Assembly (NCBI RefSeq): GCF_020552705.1
Contig: NZ_JAJBZG010000002.1
Location: 186,001-250,000, forward strand
Length of the DNA: 64,000 bases
Direction: 5' to 3'
Source of the DNA: Christiangramia sediminis
GTDB lineage: Bacteria > Bacteroidota > Bacteroidia > Flavobacteriales > Flavobacteriaceae
In this document: positions 1 to 9,038 of the stretch, one piece after another
Position numbering within the stretch: the stretch's first letter is position 1
Layout of the letters: every line of letters begins with the position of its first letter
Notes under the pieces: model-generated
What the model was told of the DNA's origin: nothing
Database searches by the model: none
Seen by the model: the letters and a program-made list of their open reading frames with translations, nothing else
Position numbers and translations under genes: made by a program

Positions 1-634
1 TTGGAGGACAGAAGTTTCCGAAAATACAGAACTCTATAAGTTCGGTATTTTCAAGATCGAAGAATACATAACCATATTCATTGACCATACGTCTATCATA
101 ACAAAGAACCTCTACTGGTATATAAGGTTTTGTTCCGTCTCTTACTTCAATTGGTAGTGGTAGTGGATTATCAACATATCCATCAAACTGGCCTACTTCA
201 GAAGAGATAGGCGCAATCCAGATTTCCTCACCCTCAGCATTAAAAACTATAAATTCATTTAAAGTAACCACGGTCATACCACCATTATCAACTGGTATCT
301 TCAAATCTTCAGAATAATCTGTGAAATAAACGGTTCCATCAAAAAGAATGTCAATAGTTATGATATCATCCGGATCACTTTCCTGTCCGGCATAAGAGAT
401 CTTTAACTCAACATAAGCTGGAGTTGTGCTGGAACAATCAGGAATTTGATTAAAATGATTTTTGTTCACAGAGGCGGCTCTGTTCACCAGGTCATTTAAT
501 GCGGCCTCAAAAGAAAGTTCCGCATAGGCTATAGTATCCGGATCTTGAGTTGAGGAAGCTTCATCTTTACTACACCCGGCCAGGAGAAGCGCGAAAATTG
601 CGCAAAATGCCAGATAATGATTAATTTTTTTCAT
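1..634 (-). CDS. Lipoprotein of unknown function (C-terminus beyond window)
   Basis: The reading frame is open from an ATG at 634 to the window edge, so the C-terminus is missing. The product starts with a lysine-containing n-region, a hydrophobic stretch and a lipobox (LLLAGC then SKDE), so it should be lipidated on the cysteine at about residue 21 and exported by the Sec/Lsp route. The mature part is acidic, rich in beta-strand-like segments, and has scattered cysteines (PDCSS, EVLCYD, KFCIFGNFCPP). I do not recognise the family. The gene lies downstream of, and in the same direction as, the LuxR-type regulator at 1030-2043, with a long gap that holds a GGGGA palindrome, so it may be a target of that regulator (inference). 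Confidence 0.75.
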   Translation of the reverse strand, partial: MKKINHYLAFCAIFALLLAGCSKDEASSTQDPDTIAYAELSFEAALNDLVNRAASVNKNHFNQIPDCSSTTPAYVELKISYAGQESDPDDIITIDILFDGTVYFTDYSEDLKIPVDNGGMTVVTLNEFIVFNAEGEEIWIAPISSEVGQFDGYVDNPLPLPIEVRDGTKPYIPVEVLCYDRRMVNEYGYVFFDLENTELIEFCIFGNFCPP

Positions 635-1029
635 AATACAAAGTTTTGGTTAATAAAAATTTAGAATGGATAATAAACTGTCTGTTCCAATCATGGCACA
701 TAAGTCCACAAGGAATAAGTTTCAATAAGAAAATCGGATTGCTACACTGGGCAGCCGTTGGGAGTGACTAAGTTTTCATAATTAGTAGTGTTAGTTAATA
801 TTATTTAGAATGGTTAATAAATTATATATACAGACCTCCCCTAGGGAGAAATTATGTATCAATTCAAAAAACTAAAAAGATTCGGGGGCCATGTGTAGGT
901 TCAATATAGAGAAGGGGGGAATTATTTATATTGAATGAAGTAAATGTATAAAAGACTGTGGCTATTGCTTATAGGGGATTTCCCCTATATTACACAAATA
1001 AACTTCTAATTAACAGTGATTTAATATTT
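635..1029. other. Intergenic region with palindrome and short direct repeat
   Basis: This gap of about 395 bases carries no credible ORF. It holds a palindrome at 971-988 (ATAGGGGA, TT, TCCCCTAT), a smaller CCCTAGGG core near 838-846, and a 16-base near-identical direct repeat (TTAGAATGG then A/T then TAATAAA) at 661-676 and 805-820. These look like the long regulatory leader of the lipoprotein gene that starts at 634. No clear TAnnTTTG box was found for that gene. Confidence 0.4.
971..988. promoter_or_regulatory. Palindromic candidate operator (GGGGA/TCCCC)
   Basis: Eight-base perfect arms ATAGGGGA and TCCCCTAT are separated by TT. The 13-mer TATAGGGGATTTC at 970-982 recurs exactly at 2162-2174, on the other side of the LuxR-type gene. 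Related GGGGA/TCCCC palindromes lie at 59569-59590 and 61036-61055. A regulator site is inferred from the symmetry and recurrence; which protein binds is unknown. Confidence 0.45.
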
Positions 1030-2043
1030 TTACGACATTGGGAAATCAACCAATTTATGATTAATCGCATAAATCACACTTTCTAAAATTGTTTCAGAAT
1101 TAGTTCTTTTTATAATGTTAGACCGGTGTTTTTCAATTGTTTTTGGGGAGATAAATAGCGCCTCAGATATTTCCTTGGTTTTATATCCTTTACATAAAAG
1201 CGCCATGATCTCCTTCTCTCTTTTAGTGAAACTAAAATCGGTTAATTCACTATTATCTTTAAAACATTTTTCTATCTGGTCTGCATGACTACCAATTTTT
1301 TCGTCGATGAAATATTCATCTCCGGAAAAATCAATAAGCATGATAAATTGATCTGATATATTACGACTTAGCTTAGAAAAACTTATTCGGGCATTTCTTA
1401 ATTTATCCTTATTAATTAATAATGAAGTCGTGGTTACAGCTTTCAAATGTTTTCCACGGGCAAAATTTCGGAGGCTGGTTTTAACTTTGGCTTTATTTTC
1501 TATATTAACCAAATCCGTTAATTTTAAACCTTCAGACTTTTCAATTTTAAAAGTCTTTTTGAATGCGTCATTCATCGCAATTATATTATTTTGCTGAAGT
1601 AAAACGATGGGCTGAGCCATTAAGTTAAATAAGCCCATAAAACAGTCATGCCAATAATTAAAATTTTTAGGAGGACTCTTTTTCAAAATCAGGGAAGCAA
1701 TATGTTCCAGGCTTAATCGCTCCGGTAGATATTCATCGATCAATGAATTATATTTCTTCTTCATGATCGTTAAATCTGTACTTCTACCATATACTATCAG
1801 GAAGCTTTTGGTGAGAAAATGGGTGGCTTTAAAATTTTTAAGGTTTCTAAAATCAGAAATTTTAGTATAGGAAGTCTTATCAAAAAAAATAGTATCGGGC
1901 AACAGATTAAGGGCGATATTATAGGCCACATGAATAGATTTTTCAGAAGTAACCTCAAAATTCACACTAACTTTTTCAATAAGTTTATCTATAAAATCCT
2001 GATTTCTGCTAACAATTAAAATCTGTCTTTTTTCCATCTTCAA
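1030..2043 (-). CDS. LuxR-type transcriptional regulator with degenerate receiver and PAS-like middle domain
   Basis: This 337-residue protein ends in a LuxR/FixJ-type helix-turn-helix (about residues 265-325, with TKREKEIMALLCKGYKTKEI and SPKTIEKHR). The first ~120 residues resemble a receiver fold (ILIV then a strand ending FFD), but the acidic pair of a true receiver is replaced by SRN, so normal phosphorylation is doubtful. Residues ~135-245 look PAS-like (QPIVLLQQNNIIAMNDAFKKTF). The start is the ATG at 2043; a second ATG lies two codons inside. A TATATTTG box at 2158-2165 on the minus strand may be its promoter, with a GAAATCCCC motif abutting it. The ligand or signal is unknown. Confidence 0.8.
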   Translation of the reverse strand: MKMEKRQILIVSRNQDFIDKLIEKVSVNFEVTSEKSIHVAYNIALNLLPDTIFFDKTSYTKISDFRNLKNFKATHFLTKSFLIVYGRSTDLTIMKKKYNSLIDEYLPERLSLEHIASLILKKSPPKNFNYWHDCFMGLFNLMAQPIVLLQQNNIIAMNDAFKKTFKIEKSEGLKLTDLVNIENKAKVKTSLRNFARGKHLKAVTTTSLLINKDKLRNARISFSKLSRNISDQFIMLIDFSGDEYFIDEKIGSHADQIEKCFKDNSELTDFSFTKREKEIMALLCKGYKTKEISEALFISPKTIEKHRSNIIKRTNSETILESVIYAINHKLVDFPMS

Positions 2044-2419
2044 TCAACATTAAAAAAATTAATAATTTTCTTTTGAATACAAGGGCTAGTATTCCAAACA
2101 TCAAAAGATGTCATTTTAGATTTAAAAGAAAGATTTGGGAAAGAGTTTTTAACTTATCAAATATAGGGGATTTCACTTATTTTCGATAAAAATTATAGTA
2201 ATATTACACTGACAATCAGTAATTTAATAAGGAGTTTAAAGTCTTATTTTAAGGTATTAAAATCATTCTTTAACTTTTCAATTTGGTATGGATATTCTTT
2301 TTGTATTTATCGGAAAGCAGCTATAACGTCAAAATTTACAGCTATCTTAACATCAGTAGATTGCCAATAGCTTTCTAAATAATAATACAATAAGTAACTT
2401 TGCCACCTTGAAAAAATAT
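2044..2419. other. Intergenic region between divergent luxR-type gene and uvrA
   Basis: About 375 bases without a credible gene. It holds the minus-strand promoter candidate at 2158-2174, a small imperfect hairpin near 2205-2225 (arms ATTAC-CTGA and TCAG-TAAT), and a TAACTTTG -7 box at 2395-2402 for uvrA. The rest is AT-rich with no further structure seen. Confidence 0.4.
2158..2174 (-). promoter_or_regulatory. Putative promoter of the LuxR-type gene with overlapping motif
   Basis: On the minus strand TATATTTG (2165-2158) matches the Bacteroidota -7 consensus TAnnTTTG. It overlaps the end of GAAATCCCCTATA (2174-2162), which recurs on the far side of the gene at 982-970. The -33 element is poor, so an activator binding at the motif, possibly the LuxR protein itself, is plausible. 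The expected leader is about 105 nt. Confidence 0.4.
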
Positions 2420-5251
2420 ATGGCAAAAACTGAAGATAGAATTGAAGTACTCGGAGCCCGGGTTCATAATTTAAAAAACATTGATGTTAATATTCCCAGA
2501 GAAAAGCTTGTGGTTATTACAGGTCTTTCCGGTTCGGGTAAATCATCCCTGGCTTTTGATACTATTTATGCTGAAGGACAACGGCGCTATATTGAAACCT
2601 TTTCAGCATATGCACGTCAGTTTCTGGGAAGCCTGGAAAGACCGGATGTAGATAAAATTGAGGGCCTTTCCCCGGTTATCGCCATAGAACAAAAAACCAC
2701 CTCTAAAAATCCCAGAAGTACTGTAGGTACTATTACAGAGATCTATGATTTTCTCCGGTTACTTTTTGCCAGGGCCGCAGAAGCTTACAGTTATAACACC
2801 GGCGAGAAGATGGTAAGTTATACCGACTCTCAAATTAAGGACCTGATCCTTGAAAAATTTAAAGATAGAAAAGTTAGTATTCTGGCCCCGGTTATCCGAA
2901 GTAGGAAGGGTCATTACCGGGAATTATTTGAACAGATCGCAAAGCAGGGTTTTATAAAAGTCCGGGCAGATGAAGAATTAGTGGATATTGAAAAAGGTAT
3001 GAAGCTGGACCGCTACAAGACTCATGATATCGAGATCGTTATTGACCGTTTAAAGATTGAAGACAAACCAGATTCTGATAAGCGCCTCGAAGAAAGTATT
3101 AAAACAGCCATGTATCATGGAGACGATACTTTAATGATTCTTGATCAGGAAACAGAAAATATAAGGTATTTCAGCAGGAATTTAATGTGTCCTACCACAG
3201 GGATTAGTTATCCCAATCCAGAACCTAATAGTTTTTCTTTTAATTCTCCTAAGGGGGCTTGTCCTAATTGTAATGGCATTGGTACTCTTTATACGGTTAA
3301 CACTGATAAAATTATTCCAGACAGGGGGAAAACTATCAAAAATGGCGGTTTGGCACCTCATGGCCCACAGAAGAAAAACTGGGTATTTTCTCAGTTGGAA
3401 TTGATCTCGGAAAGATTTGATTTCAGCTTAAATGATCCCATCAAAAAGATTCCTGAAGAAGCACTGGAAATGATCCTGCATGGGGGAAAAGAAAAATTCT
3501 CCCGTGAGTCTAAAGCATTGGGTATCACCCGGGATTATAAAATTGATTTTGAAGGGGTTGCCACTTTTATTGAAACCACTTATAGAAATAACGATTCCAC
3601 CTCTTTAAGAAGATGGGCTAAAGAATATATGGACAAAGTTATTTGTCTTGAATGTGAAGGATCAAGATTAAAGAAAGAAGCTCTTTACTTTAGGATTCAT
3701 GATAAAAATATCGCTGAACTTGCCCATCTTGATATTACCGACCTCTATAAATGGTTTGAAGGGATTGAAAAAAAACTTAGCGATAAACAGCTTCAGATAG
3801 CGGAAGAAGTCATTAAAGAAATAAGAACGAGACTCCAGTTTTTACTGGATGTGGGATTAACATATCTTAATCTTAACCGTGGATCAAAATCACTTTCAGG
3901 CGGGGAAGCGCAGCGAATTAGGCTTGCTACTCAAATAGGATCTCAACTGGTTGGAGTACTATACATTCTTGATGAACCTAGTATAGGCCTGCATCAAAGA
4001 GATAACGAAAAACTGATCAATTCCCTGGAATCCCTCCGTGATATTGGTAACACCGTTATTGTGGTGGAACATGATAAAGATATGATTGAGAGAGCCGATC
4101 ATGTTATAGATATAGGTCCCAGAGCAGGTAAGCATGGTGGTGAGATTATTAGTGAAGGTACCCCTGCCGAACTTATGGAACATGATACGCTCACGGCAGA
4201 TTATCTAAGTGGGAAAAAAGAAATTCCGGTTCCCCAAGAGAGAAGAAAAGGAAATGGCAAAAAAATAGAACTTAAAGGAGCCACTGGTAATAACTTAAAA
4301 AATGTAAATATCAGCATCCCCTTGGGTAAGATGATCGCGGTTACCGGAGTTTCAGGTAGTGGAAAATCCACACTTATCAACGAGACCCTCTACCCTATCA
4401 TGAATGCGCACTATTTTAATGGGGTAAAAAAACCTAAACCATATAAAAGTATAAAAGGCCTGGACCATATAGACAAGGTGATAGATATCAACCAGAGTCC
4501 TATTGGTCGTACCCCAAGATCCAATCCTGCTACCTATACCGGGGTGTTTTCAGAAATACGAAGTCTTTTTGCCAAGACGCCTGAGGCGCTGATAAGAGGT
4601 TATAAACCGGGTCGTTTCAGTTTCAATGTAAAAGGAGGAAGATGTGAAACCTGCAGAGGTGGCGGTCTTAGAGTAATTGAAATGAATTTTCTTCCCGACG
4701 TATATGTTGAATGCGAAACCTGCCAGGGAAAACGTTTCAACAGGGAAACACTGGAAATTCGTTACAAAGGAAAGTCTATTTCAGACATACTGGAAATGAC
4801 CATAGATGAGGCTACTCCATTCTTTGAAAATATCCCGAAGATCTATAGAAAACTAAAAACCATACAGGATGTAGGTCTTGGCTATATTAGCCTGGGACAG
4901 CAGTCCACTACCCTATCTGGTGGAGAAGCCCAGCGAATCAAATTAGCCACAGAACTTTCAAAAAGAGATACCGGGAATACTTTCTATATATTAGACGAGC
5001 CAACCACTGGTTTACATTTTGAAGACATCAGAGTGCTAATGGATGTTCTAAATACCCTGACCAACAAAGGAAATACCGTTTTAATTATTGAACATAATAT
5101 GGATGTTATCAAGATGGCAGACTATATTATTGATATTGGGTATGAGGGAGGAAAAGGTGGCGGAGAAGTTGTTGCCACCGGTACTCCTGAAGAGATTGTT
5201 AAAGACAAAAAAAGCTATACAGCAAAATTCCTGAAAAAGGAATTAAACTAA
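2420..5251 (+). CDS. uvrA: Excinuclease ABC subunit A
   Basis: UvrA is the damage-recognition ATPase of nucleotide excision repair; it loads UvrB on lesions. The protein shows two ABC ATPase modules. The first has Walker [10 protein letters not shown] near residue 37 and signature [12 protein letters not shown]; the second has Walker [10 protein letters not shown] and signature [12 protein letters not shown]. Zinc-finger cysteines are visible ([14 protein letters not shown] paired with CETCQG). About 943 residues is normal for the family. The frame is also open from a TTG at 2408, but a TAACTTTG -7 box ends at 2402, so transcription should begin at about 2408-2412 and the ATG at 2420 is preferred. 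Confidence 0.97.
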   Translation: MAKTEDRIEVLGARVHNLKNIDVNIPREKLVVITGLSGSGKSSLAFDTIYAEGQRRYIETFSAYARQFLGSLERPDVDKIEGLSPVIAIEQKTTSKNPRSTVGTITEIYDFLRLLFARAAEAYSYNTGEKMVSYTDSQIKDLILEKFKDRKVSILAPVIRSRKGHYRELFEQIAKQGFIKVRADEELVDIEKGMKLDRYKTHDIEIVIDRLKIEDKPDSDKRLEESIKTAMYHGDDTLMILDQETENIRYFSRNLMCPTTGISYPNPEPNSFSFNSPKGACPNCNGIGTLYTVNTDKIIPDRGKTIKNGGLAPHGPQKKNWVFSQLELISERFDFSLNDPIKKIPEEALEMILHGGKEKFSRESKALGITRDYKIDFEGVATFIETTYRNNDSTSLRRWAKEYMDKVICLECEGSRLKKEALYFRIHDKNIAELAHLDITDLYKWFEGIEKKLSDKQLQIAEEVIKEIRTRLQFLLDVGLTYLNLNRGSKSLSGGEAQRIRLATQIGSQLVGVLYILDEPSIGLHQRDNEKLINSLESLRDIGNTVIVVEHDKDMIERADHVIDIGPRAGKHGGEIISEGTPAELMEHDTLTADYLSGKKEIPVPQERRKGNGKKIELKGATGNNLKNVNISIPLGKMIAVTGVSGSGKSTLINETLYPIMNAHYFNGVKKPKPYKSIKGLDHIDKVIDINQSPIGRTPRSNPATYTGVFSEIRSLFAKTPEALIRGYKPGRFSFNVKGGRCETCRGGGLRVIEMNFLPDVYVECETCQGKRFNRETLEIRYKGKSISDILEMTIDEATPFFENIPKIYRKLKTIQDVGLGYISLGQQSTTLSGGEAQRIKLATELSKRDTGNTFYILDEPTTGLHFEDIRVLMDVLNTLTNKGNTVLIIEHNMDVIKMADYIIDIGYEGGKGGGEVVATGTPEEIVKDKKSYTAKFLKKELN

Positions 5252-5260
5252 CCAAAAATA

Positions 5261-5953
5261 ATGATGAAGACGCATAGTACAAATAAGGCCTGGAACGAAA
5301 TAAAAACGAATGACTCCTGGGCGATTTTTAAGATAATGGGAGAGTTTGTCAACGGCTATGAAAAGCTAAGTCAAATTGGACCTTGTGTATCTATATTTGG
5401 TTCTGCCAGGACCAAGCCAGATATGAAATACTATAAACTGGCAGAAAGAGTTGCTAAAAAAATTGTTGACCATGGTTACGGAGTGATCACCGGTGGTGGC
5501 CCAGGGATCATGGAAGCAGGTAACAAAGGTGCTCATCTTGCCGGGGGAACTTCTGTAGGCTTGAATATTGATTTACCTTTTGAACAACATGATAACCCAT
5601 ATATAGACAACGACAAAAGTCTCGATTTTGATTATTTCTTTGTACGTAAGGTAATGTTCGTAAAATATTCTCAGGGTTTTGTGGTAATGCCCGGAGGTTT
5701 TGGAACACTGGACGAACTTTTTGAAGCCATCACCCTTATCCAAACCCATAAAATCGATAAATTCCCGATCATACTGGTAGGAAGTGAATTTTGGGGCGGC
5801 CTGGTAGACTGGATCAAAACAACCCTTTTAGATAGCTTCAATAATATTAGTGCAGTAGACATAGATCTGGTCCAGGTGGTAGATACCGAAGATGAAGTGA
5901 TAGAAATCCTTGATCAATTCTATGATGAATATAATCTTAGTCCTAATTTCTAG
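5261..5953 (+). CDS. LOG-family (TIGR00730-type) Rossmann-fold nucleotide-processing protein
   Basis: This 230-residue protein carries the LOG hallmarks: GSAR near the start of the fold, GGGPGIMEAGNKGA, and PGGFGTLDELFEAITLIQ, the PGGxGTxxE motif of cytokinin riboside 5'-monophosphate phosphoribohydrolases. Family members hydrolyse the N-glycosidic bond of (modified) nucleoside monophosphates; the physiological substrate in bacteria is often unclear. It begins 9 bases after uvrA, so the two are probably co-transcribed. Two ATGs in a row (5261, 5264) are possible starts. Confidence 0.85.
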   Translation: MMKTHSTNKAWNEIKTNDSWAIFKIMGEFVNGYEKLSQIGPCVSIFGSARTKPDMKYYKLAERVAKKIVDHGYGVITGGGPGIMEAGNKGAHLAGGTSVGLNIDLPFEQHDNPYIDNDKSLDFDYFFVRKVMFVKYSQGFVVMPGGFGTLDELFEAITLIQTHKIDKFPIILVGSEFWGGLVDWIKTTLLDSFNNISAVDIDLVQVVDTEDEVIEILDQFYDEYNLSPNF

Positions 5954-6030
5954 TTAACAGGCCTGTTGAAGGTATCAAAGTTTGTTTATATTTAGCCCTG
6001 ATTGCTTATCAGCACTAAAACTATTGCTAG

Positions 6031-8844
6031 TTGAAGAACCTTTCGTTATTCCTGATTCTTTTCATTTTTTCAGGGTGGCTTTCTGCTCAGAATGTCATCA
6101 ATGTGAAGGCGCGTCTTATAGACAGCACACATACCCTGCAAATAGATCAGGATATTACGTTTGTTAATACAGAAGAAAGAGAACTGGTAAGTATTTATCT
6201 AAATGACTGGAATAATGCTTTCAGCTCAAAAACCTCTGCTCTGGCAAAACGTTTTGCTGAAGATTATGCAAGACGTTTTCACTTTGCCAAAGATAGAGAG
6301 CGCGGGTATACTACTATAAATACAGTCGAAAAAAAATCTGGATCTAGCCTGGAATGGGACCGACCGGGAAATGTTGTGGACCTTCTTCGAATAAAGCTGG
6401 AAGAACCCTTAGCTCCCGGGGATTCAATAGATTTACATTTAAACTATGAAGTAAAAGTTCCGGATGATAAATTCACCCGTTACGGCCGGGATGGGGAAGG
6501 TAATTATAAATTAAGGTATTGGTACATGGTTCCTGCCCCATTGGATAATGGCTGGAAATTATATAGTCACCAGGACCTGGGATTACAATATTTACGACCT
6601 CATAAAGTAAATATTTCCATAGATGTTCCTACTGAATTTTATGCGGCTTCGAGCCTGGACCTATTAAGAACAATTACAAATCAGGGGTACAAAACCATCA
6701 TTTTTTCTGGAGAAGATAGAGTGGATAGTAAAATATATCTGACGAAATCTTTCATTTTTGAATCTTTAAAAGCGAATTCAACCCAGGTCATTACTAATAT
6801 TGAAGATGAAGATATTCAGCTGGATGTTAAAAATACATTACTCGACAGGACTGTTGGTTTTCTCAATAAGAGGCTGGGTGACTATCCACACAAGAATATT
6901 TTTGTCACTCAGGAAGACTATTTGAATAGCCCGATTTATGGGTTAAATCAACTTCCAAGTTTTATTAGACCCTTCCCTGATGGTTTTCAATATGATTTAA
7001 AACTATTTAAGACTATCACCAATAACTATCTTCAGAATACTATTCTTTTGGATCCAAGAACAGAAAAATGGGTCACCGATGCAATCATGGTTTCTTTAAT
7101 GATGGATTATGTTGATGAGTACTATCCTAAAATGAAATTAATAGGAAACCTGAGCAAGATCATTGGGGTTAGATGGTTTCATGCTGCCGATCTGGAATTT
7201 AACGATCAGTATCAATTCCTGTATATGAATATGGCCAGGATGAATTTAGATCAGCCACTTATTACCAGTCAGGATTCCTTGGTGAAGTTTAATAAGAATA
7301 TCGCCAATGCCTATAAAGCAGGAGTGGGAATTAAATATTTAGAAGAATTTCTGGGTGATGAATCGGTAAAAGAATCAATTTCAGAATTCTATTCAGAATA
7401 TAAACTGAAGCCGGTAACCGATGATGATTTTGTTGGTGTGCTTCAAAAAAATGCCGAAAAAGATATTTCCTGGTTCTATGAAGATTATGTTAGTACCAAT
7501 AAAAAAATAGATTTTAAGATTACAAATATTGAGAGACTCGAAGATTCTTTGGAAGTAACCATTAAAAATCTTAGTGATACAGAAATGCCGGTTAGCTTAT
7601 ATGGCTTAAAAGATGGAGAAGCGGTTTATAAGGAATGGGTTGAGAATGTTCGAAATACTAAAACTGTAAAAATTCCAAATACTGATAATTTTGAGCGCCT
7701 TGCCCTTAATTATGAACAGGAAATCCCTGAATTCAATCAACGAAACAATTACGAGGGAGTTACAAAATTACTTGATAAGCCCTTCCAGTTCAGGTTTTTT
7801 CAGGACGTGGAAGATCCACGCTATAACCAGGTATTCTTTATGCCTGAATTTGAATACAACCTCTATGATGGTGTTGCTATAGGTCCAAAATTATACAATA
7901 AAACCGTTCTAAGTAAGACCTTTAATTTTTCAATTTCTCCAAAATATGGTTTCAACAGTAAGACATTTGTAGGTTCGGCTTCATTCTACAACTCACATCA
8001 ATTTGAGAATAAAGAACTTAATTTGATCTATTATGGAATTGGAGGCTCCCGCTTTTCTTACGGCTACAATCTTTTCTACGAAAAATTTACCCCATTTTTG
8101 GTATTCTCTTTTCGTAACTCCTATTTAAGGAGCAATGAAAGACAACGCCTTTCTATTAGAAATATAAATGTAAGCAGGGACCAAAATCCGTTAGATCCTC
8201 TCCTGGTTCCAGATTACAATGTTTTTAACGTTAATTACAGCTACAGTAATCCCAATTTTCTCAAGCATCTTACTGCCTCTGTAGATTATCAGCTATCAGA
8301 TAAATTCAGTAAAATTTCGGTGACCGGGGAATACCGAAAATTATTTACCAATAACAGGCAAATTAATTTAAGATTTTTCGCGGGTACTTTTCTATATAAT
8401 GATGTGCGATCTAATGATTACTTCAGTTTTGCCCTGGACAGGCCAACAGATTATTTATTCGATTATAATTATTACGGTAGAAGCCAGGGAAGCGGACTTT
8501 TCAGCCAGCAGATCATCGTAGCCGAAGGTGGTTTTAAATCCCAGTTACAACCCGAATATGCCAACGAATGGATTACCACCATGAATGCCAGCACCAATAT
8601 CTGGAAGTGGATCTATGCCTACGGAGATGTGGGTATAGTTAAAAACAGAGGTGATAACGGTGAACTTTTATATGATTCCGGAATAAGACTTAGTCTTGTG
8701 CAGGATTATTTTGAACTTTTCTTTCCTGTATATTCTAGTCTAGGCTGGGAGATCGATGAACCGGATTATGACCAGAGAATTAGATTTATTGTAGCACTAG
8801 ATCTAAATACCTTGATCAGATTGTTTACGAGGCGCTGGTATTAA
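6031..8844 (+). CDS. M1 aminopeptidase-like (gluzincin-fold) exported protein, apparently inactive
   Basis: This 937-residue protein has a clear signal peptide (KNLSLFLILFIFSGWLSAQ) read from a TTG at 6031; no ATG lies near, so TTG is the likely start. The N-terminal half resembles the beta-sandwich plus gluzincin fold of M1 aminopeptidases, but no HEXXH zinc motif is present: the corresponding region reads KTITNNYLQN, followed by KWVTDAIMV where active enzymes have W-NEG. The C-terminal ~350 residues are rich in alternating aromatic strands (Y/F-N, RNSYLR, DYNYYGRS) that suggest an outer-membrane-type barrel, ending in TRRWY. Similar inactive forms are common in Flavobacteriia. Function unknown. 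Confidence 0.75.
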   Translation: MKNLSLFLILFIFSGWLSAQNVINVKARLIDSTHTLQIDQDITFVNTEERELVSIYLNDWNNAFSSKTSALAKRFAEDYARRFHFAKDRERGYTTINTVEKKSGSSLEWDRPGNVVDLLRIKLEEPLAPGDSIDLHLNYEVKVPDDKFTRYGRDGEGNYKLRYWYMVPAPLDNGWKLYSHQDLGLQYLRPHKVNISIDVPTEFYAASSLDLLRTITNQGYKTIIFSGEDRVDSKIYLTKSFIFESLKANSTQVITNIEDEDIQLDVKNTLLDRTVGFLNKRLGDYPHKNIFVTQEDYLNSPIYGLNQLPSFIRPFPDGFQYDLKLFKTITNNYLQNTILLDPRTEKWVTDAIMVSLMMDYVDEYYPKMKLIGNLSKIIGVRWFHAADLEFNDQYQFLYMNMARMNLDQPLITSQDSLVKFNKNIANAYKAGVGIKYLEEFLGDESVKESISEFYSEYKLKPVTDDDFVGVLQKNAEKDISWFYEDYVSTNKKIDFKITNIERLEDSLEVTIKNLSDTEMPVSLYGLKDGEAVYKEWVENVRNTKTVKIPNTDNFERLALNYEQEIPEFNQRNNYEGVTKLLDKPFQFRFFQDVEDPRYNQVFFMPEFEYNLYDGVAIGPKLYNKTVLSKTFNFSISPKYGFNSKTFVGSASFYNSHQFENKELNLIYYGIGGSRFSYGYNLFYEKFTPFLVFSFRNSYLRSNERQRLSIRNINVSRDQNPLDPLLVPDYNVFNVNYSYSNPNFLKHLTASVDYQLSDKFSKISVTGEYRKLFTNNRQINLRFFAGTFLYNDVRSNDYFSFALDRPTDYLFDYNYYGRSQGSGLFSQQIIVAEGGFKSQLQPEYANEWITTMNASTNIWKWIYAYGDVGIVKNRGDNGELLYDSGIRLSLVQDYFELFFPVYSSLGWEIDEPDYDQRIRFIVALDLNTLIRLFTRRWY

Positions 8845-8986
8845 ACTATAAATCAATTATTAAAACATCCTTAGCTTAATTTCGGTATTGTCAACGAATT
8901 CTTAATAAGTAGATGTTTAATTCTAAAATAAATAATAATTAAAGGTTAAAATTGCATTATTATCATTTTTAGGTCGAAAATTTGAA

Positions 8987-9017
8987 TTGTATTTAATCAT
9001 ACTTTTCGCTACATTTG
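8987..9017 (+). promoter_or_regulatory. Bacteroidota housekeeping promoter for the E1 gene
   Basis: TTG at 8987-8989 is followed after 20 bases by TACATTTG at 9010-9017, matching TTG-N19-21-TAnnTTTG. Transcription should start near 9023, which rules out the TTG codon at 9015 as the start of the following gene. Confidence 0.7.
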
Positions 9018-9038
9018 TTACCATTCAAAATAATGTTC

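Noticed and set aside
1819-2019. Plus-strand ORF of 66 codons inside the LuxR-type gene
   Set aside because: It lies entirely in antisense to a well-supported gene, with no promoter or recognisable product.
9015-9038. TTG start at 9015 for the E1 dehydrogenase
   Set aside because: The TTG is part of the -7 box TACATTTG of a well-matched promoter, so it would not be in the mRNA.
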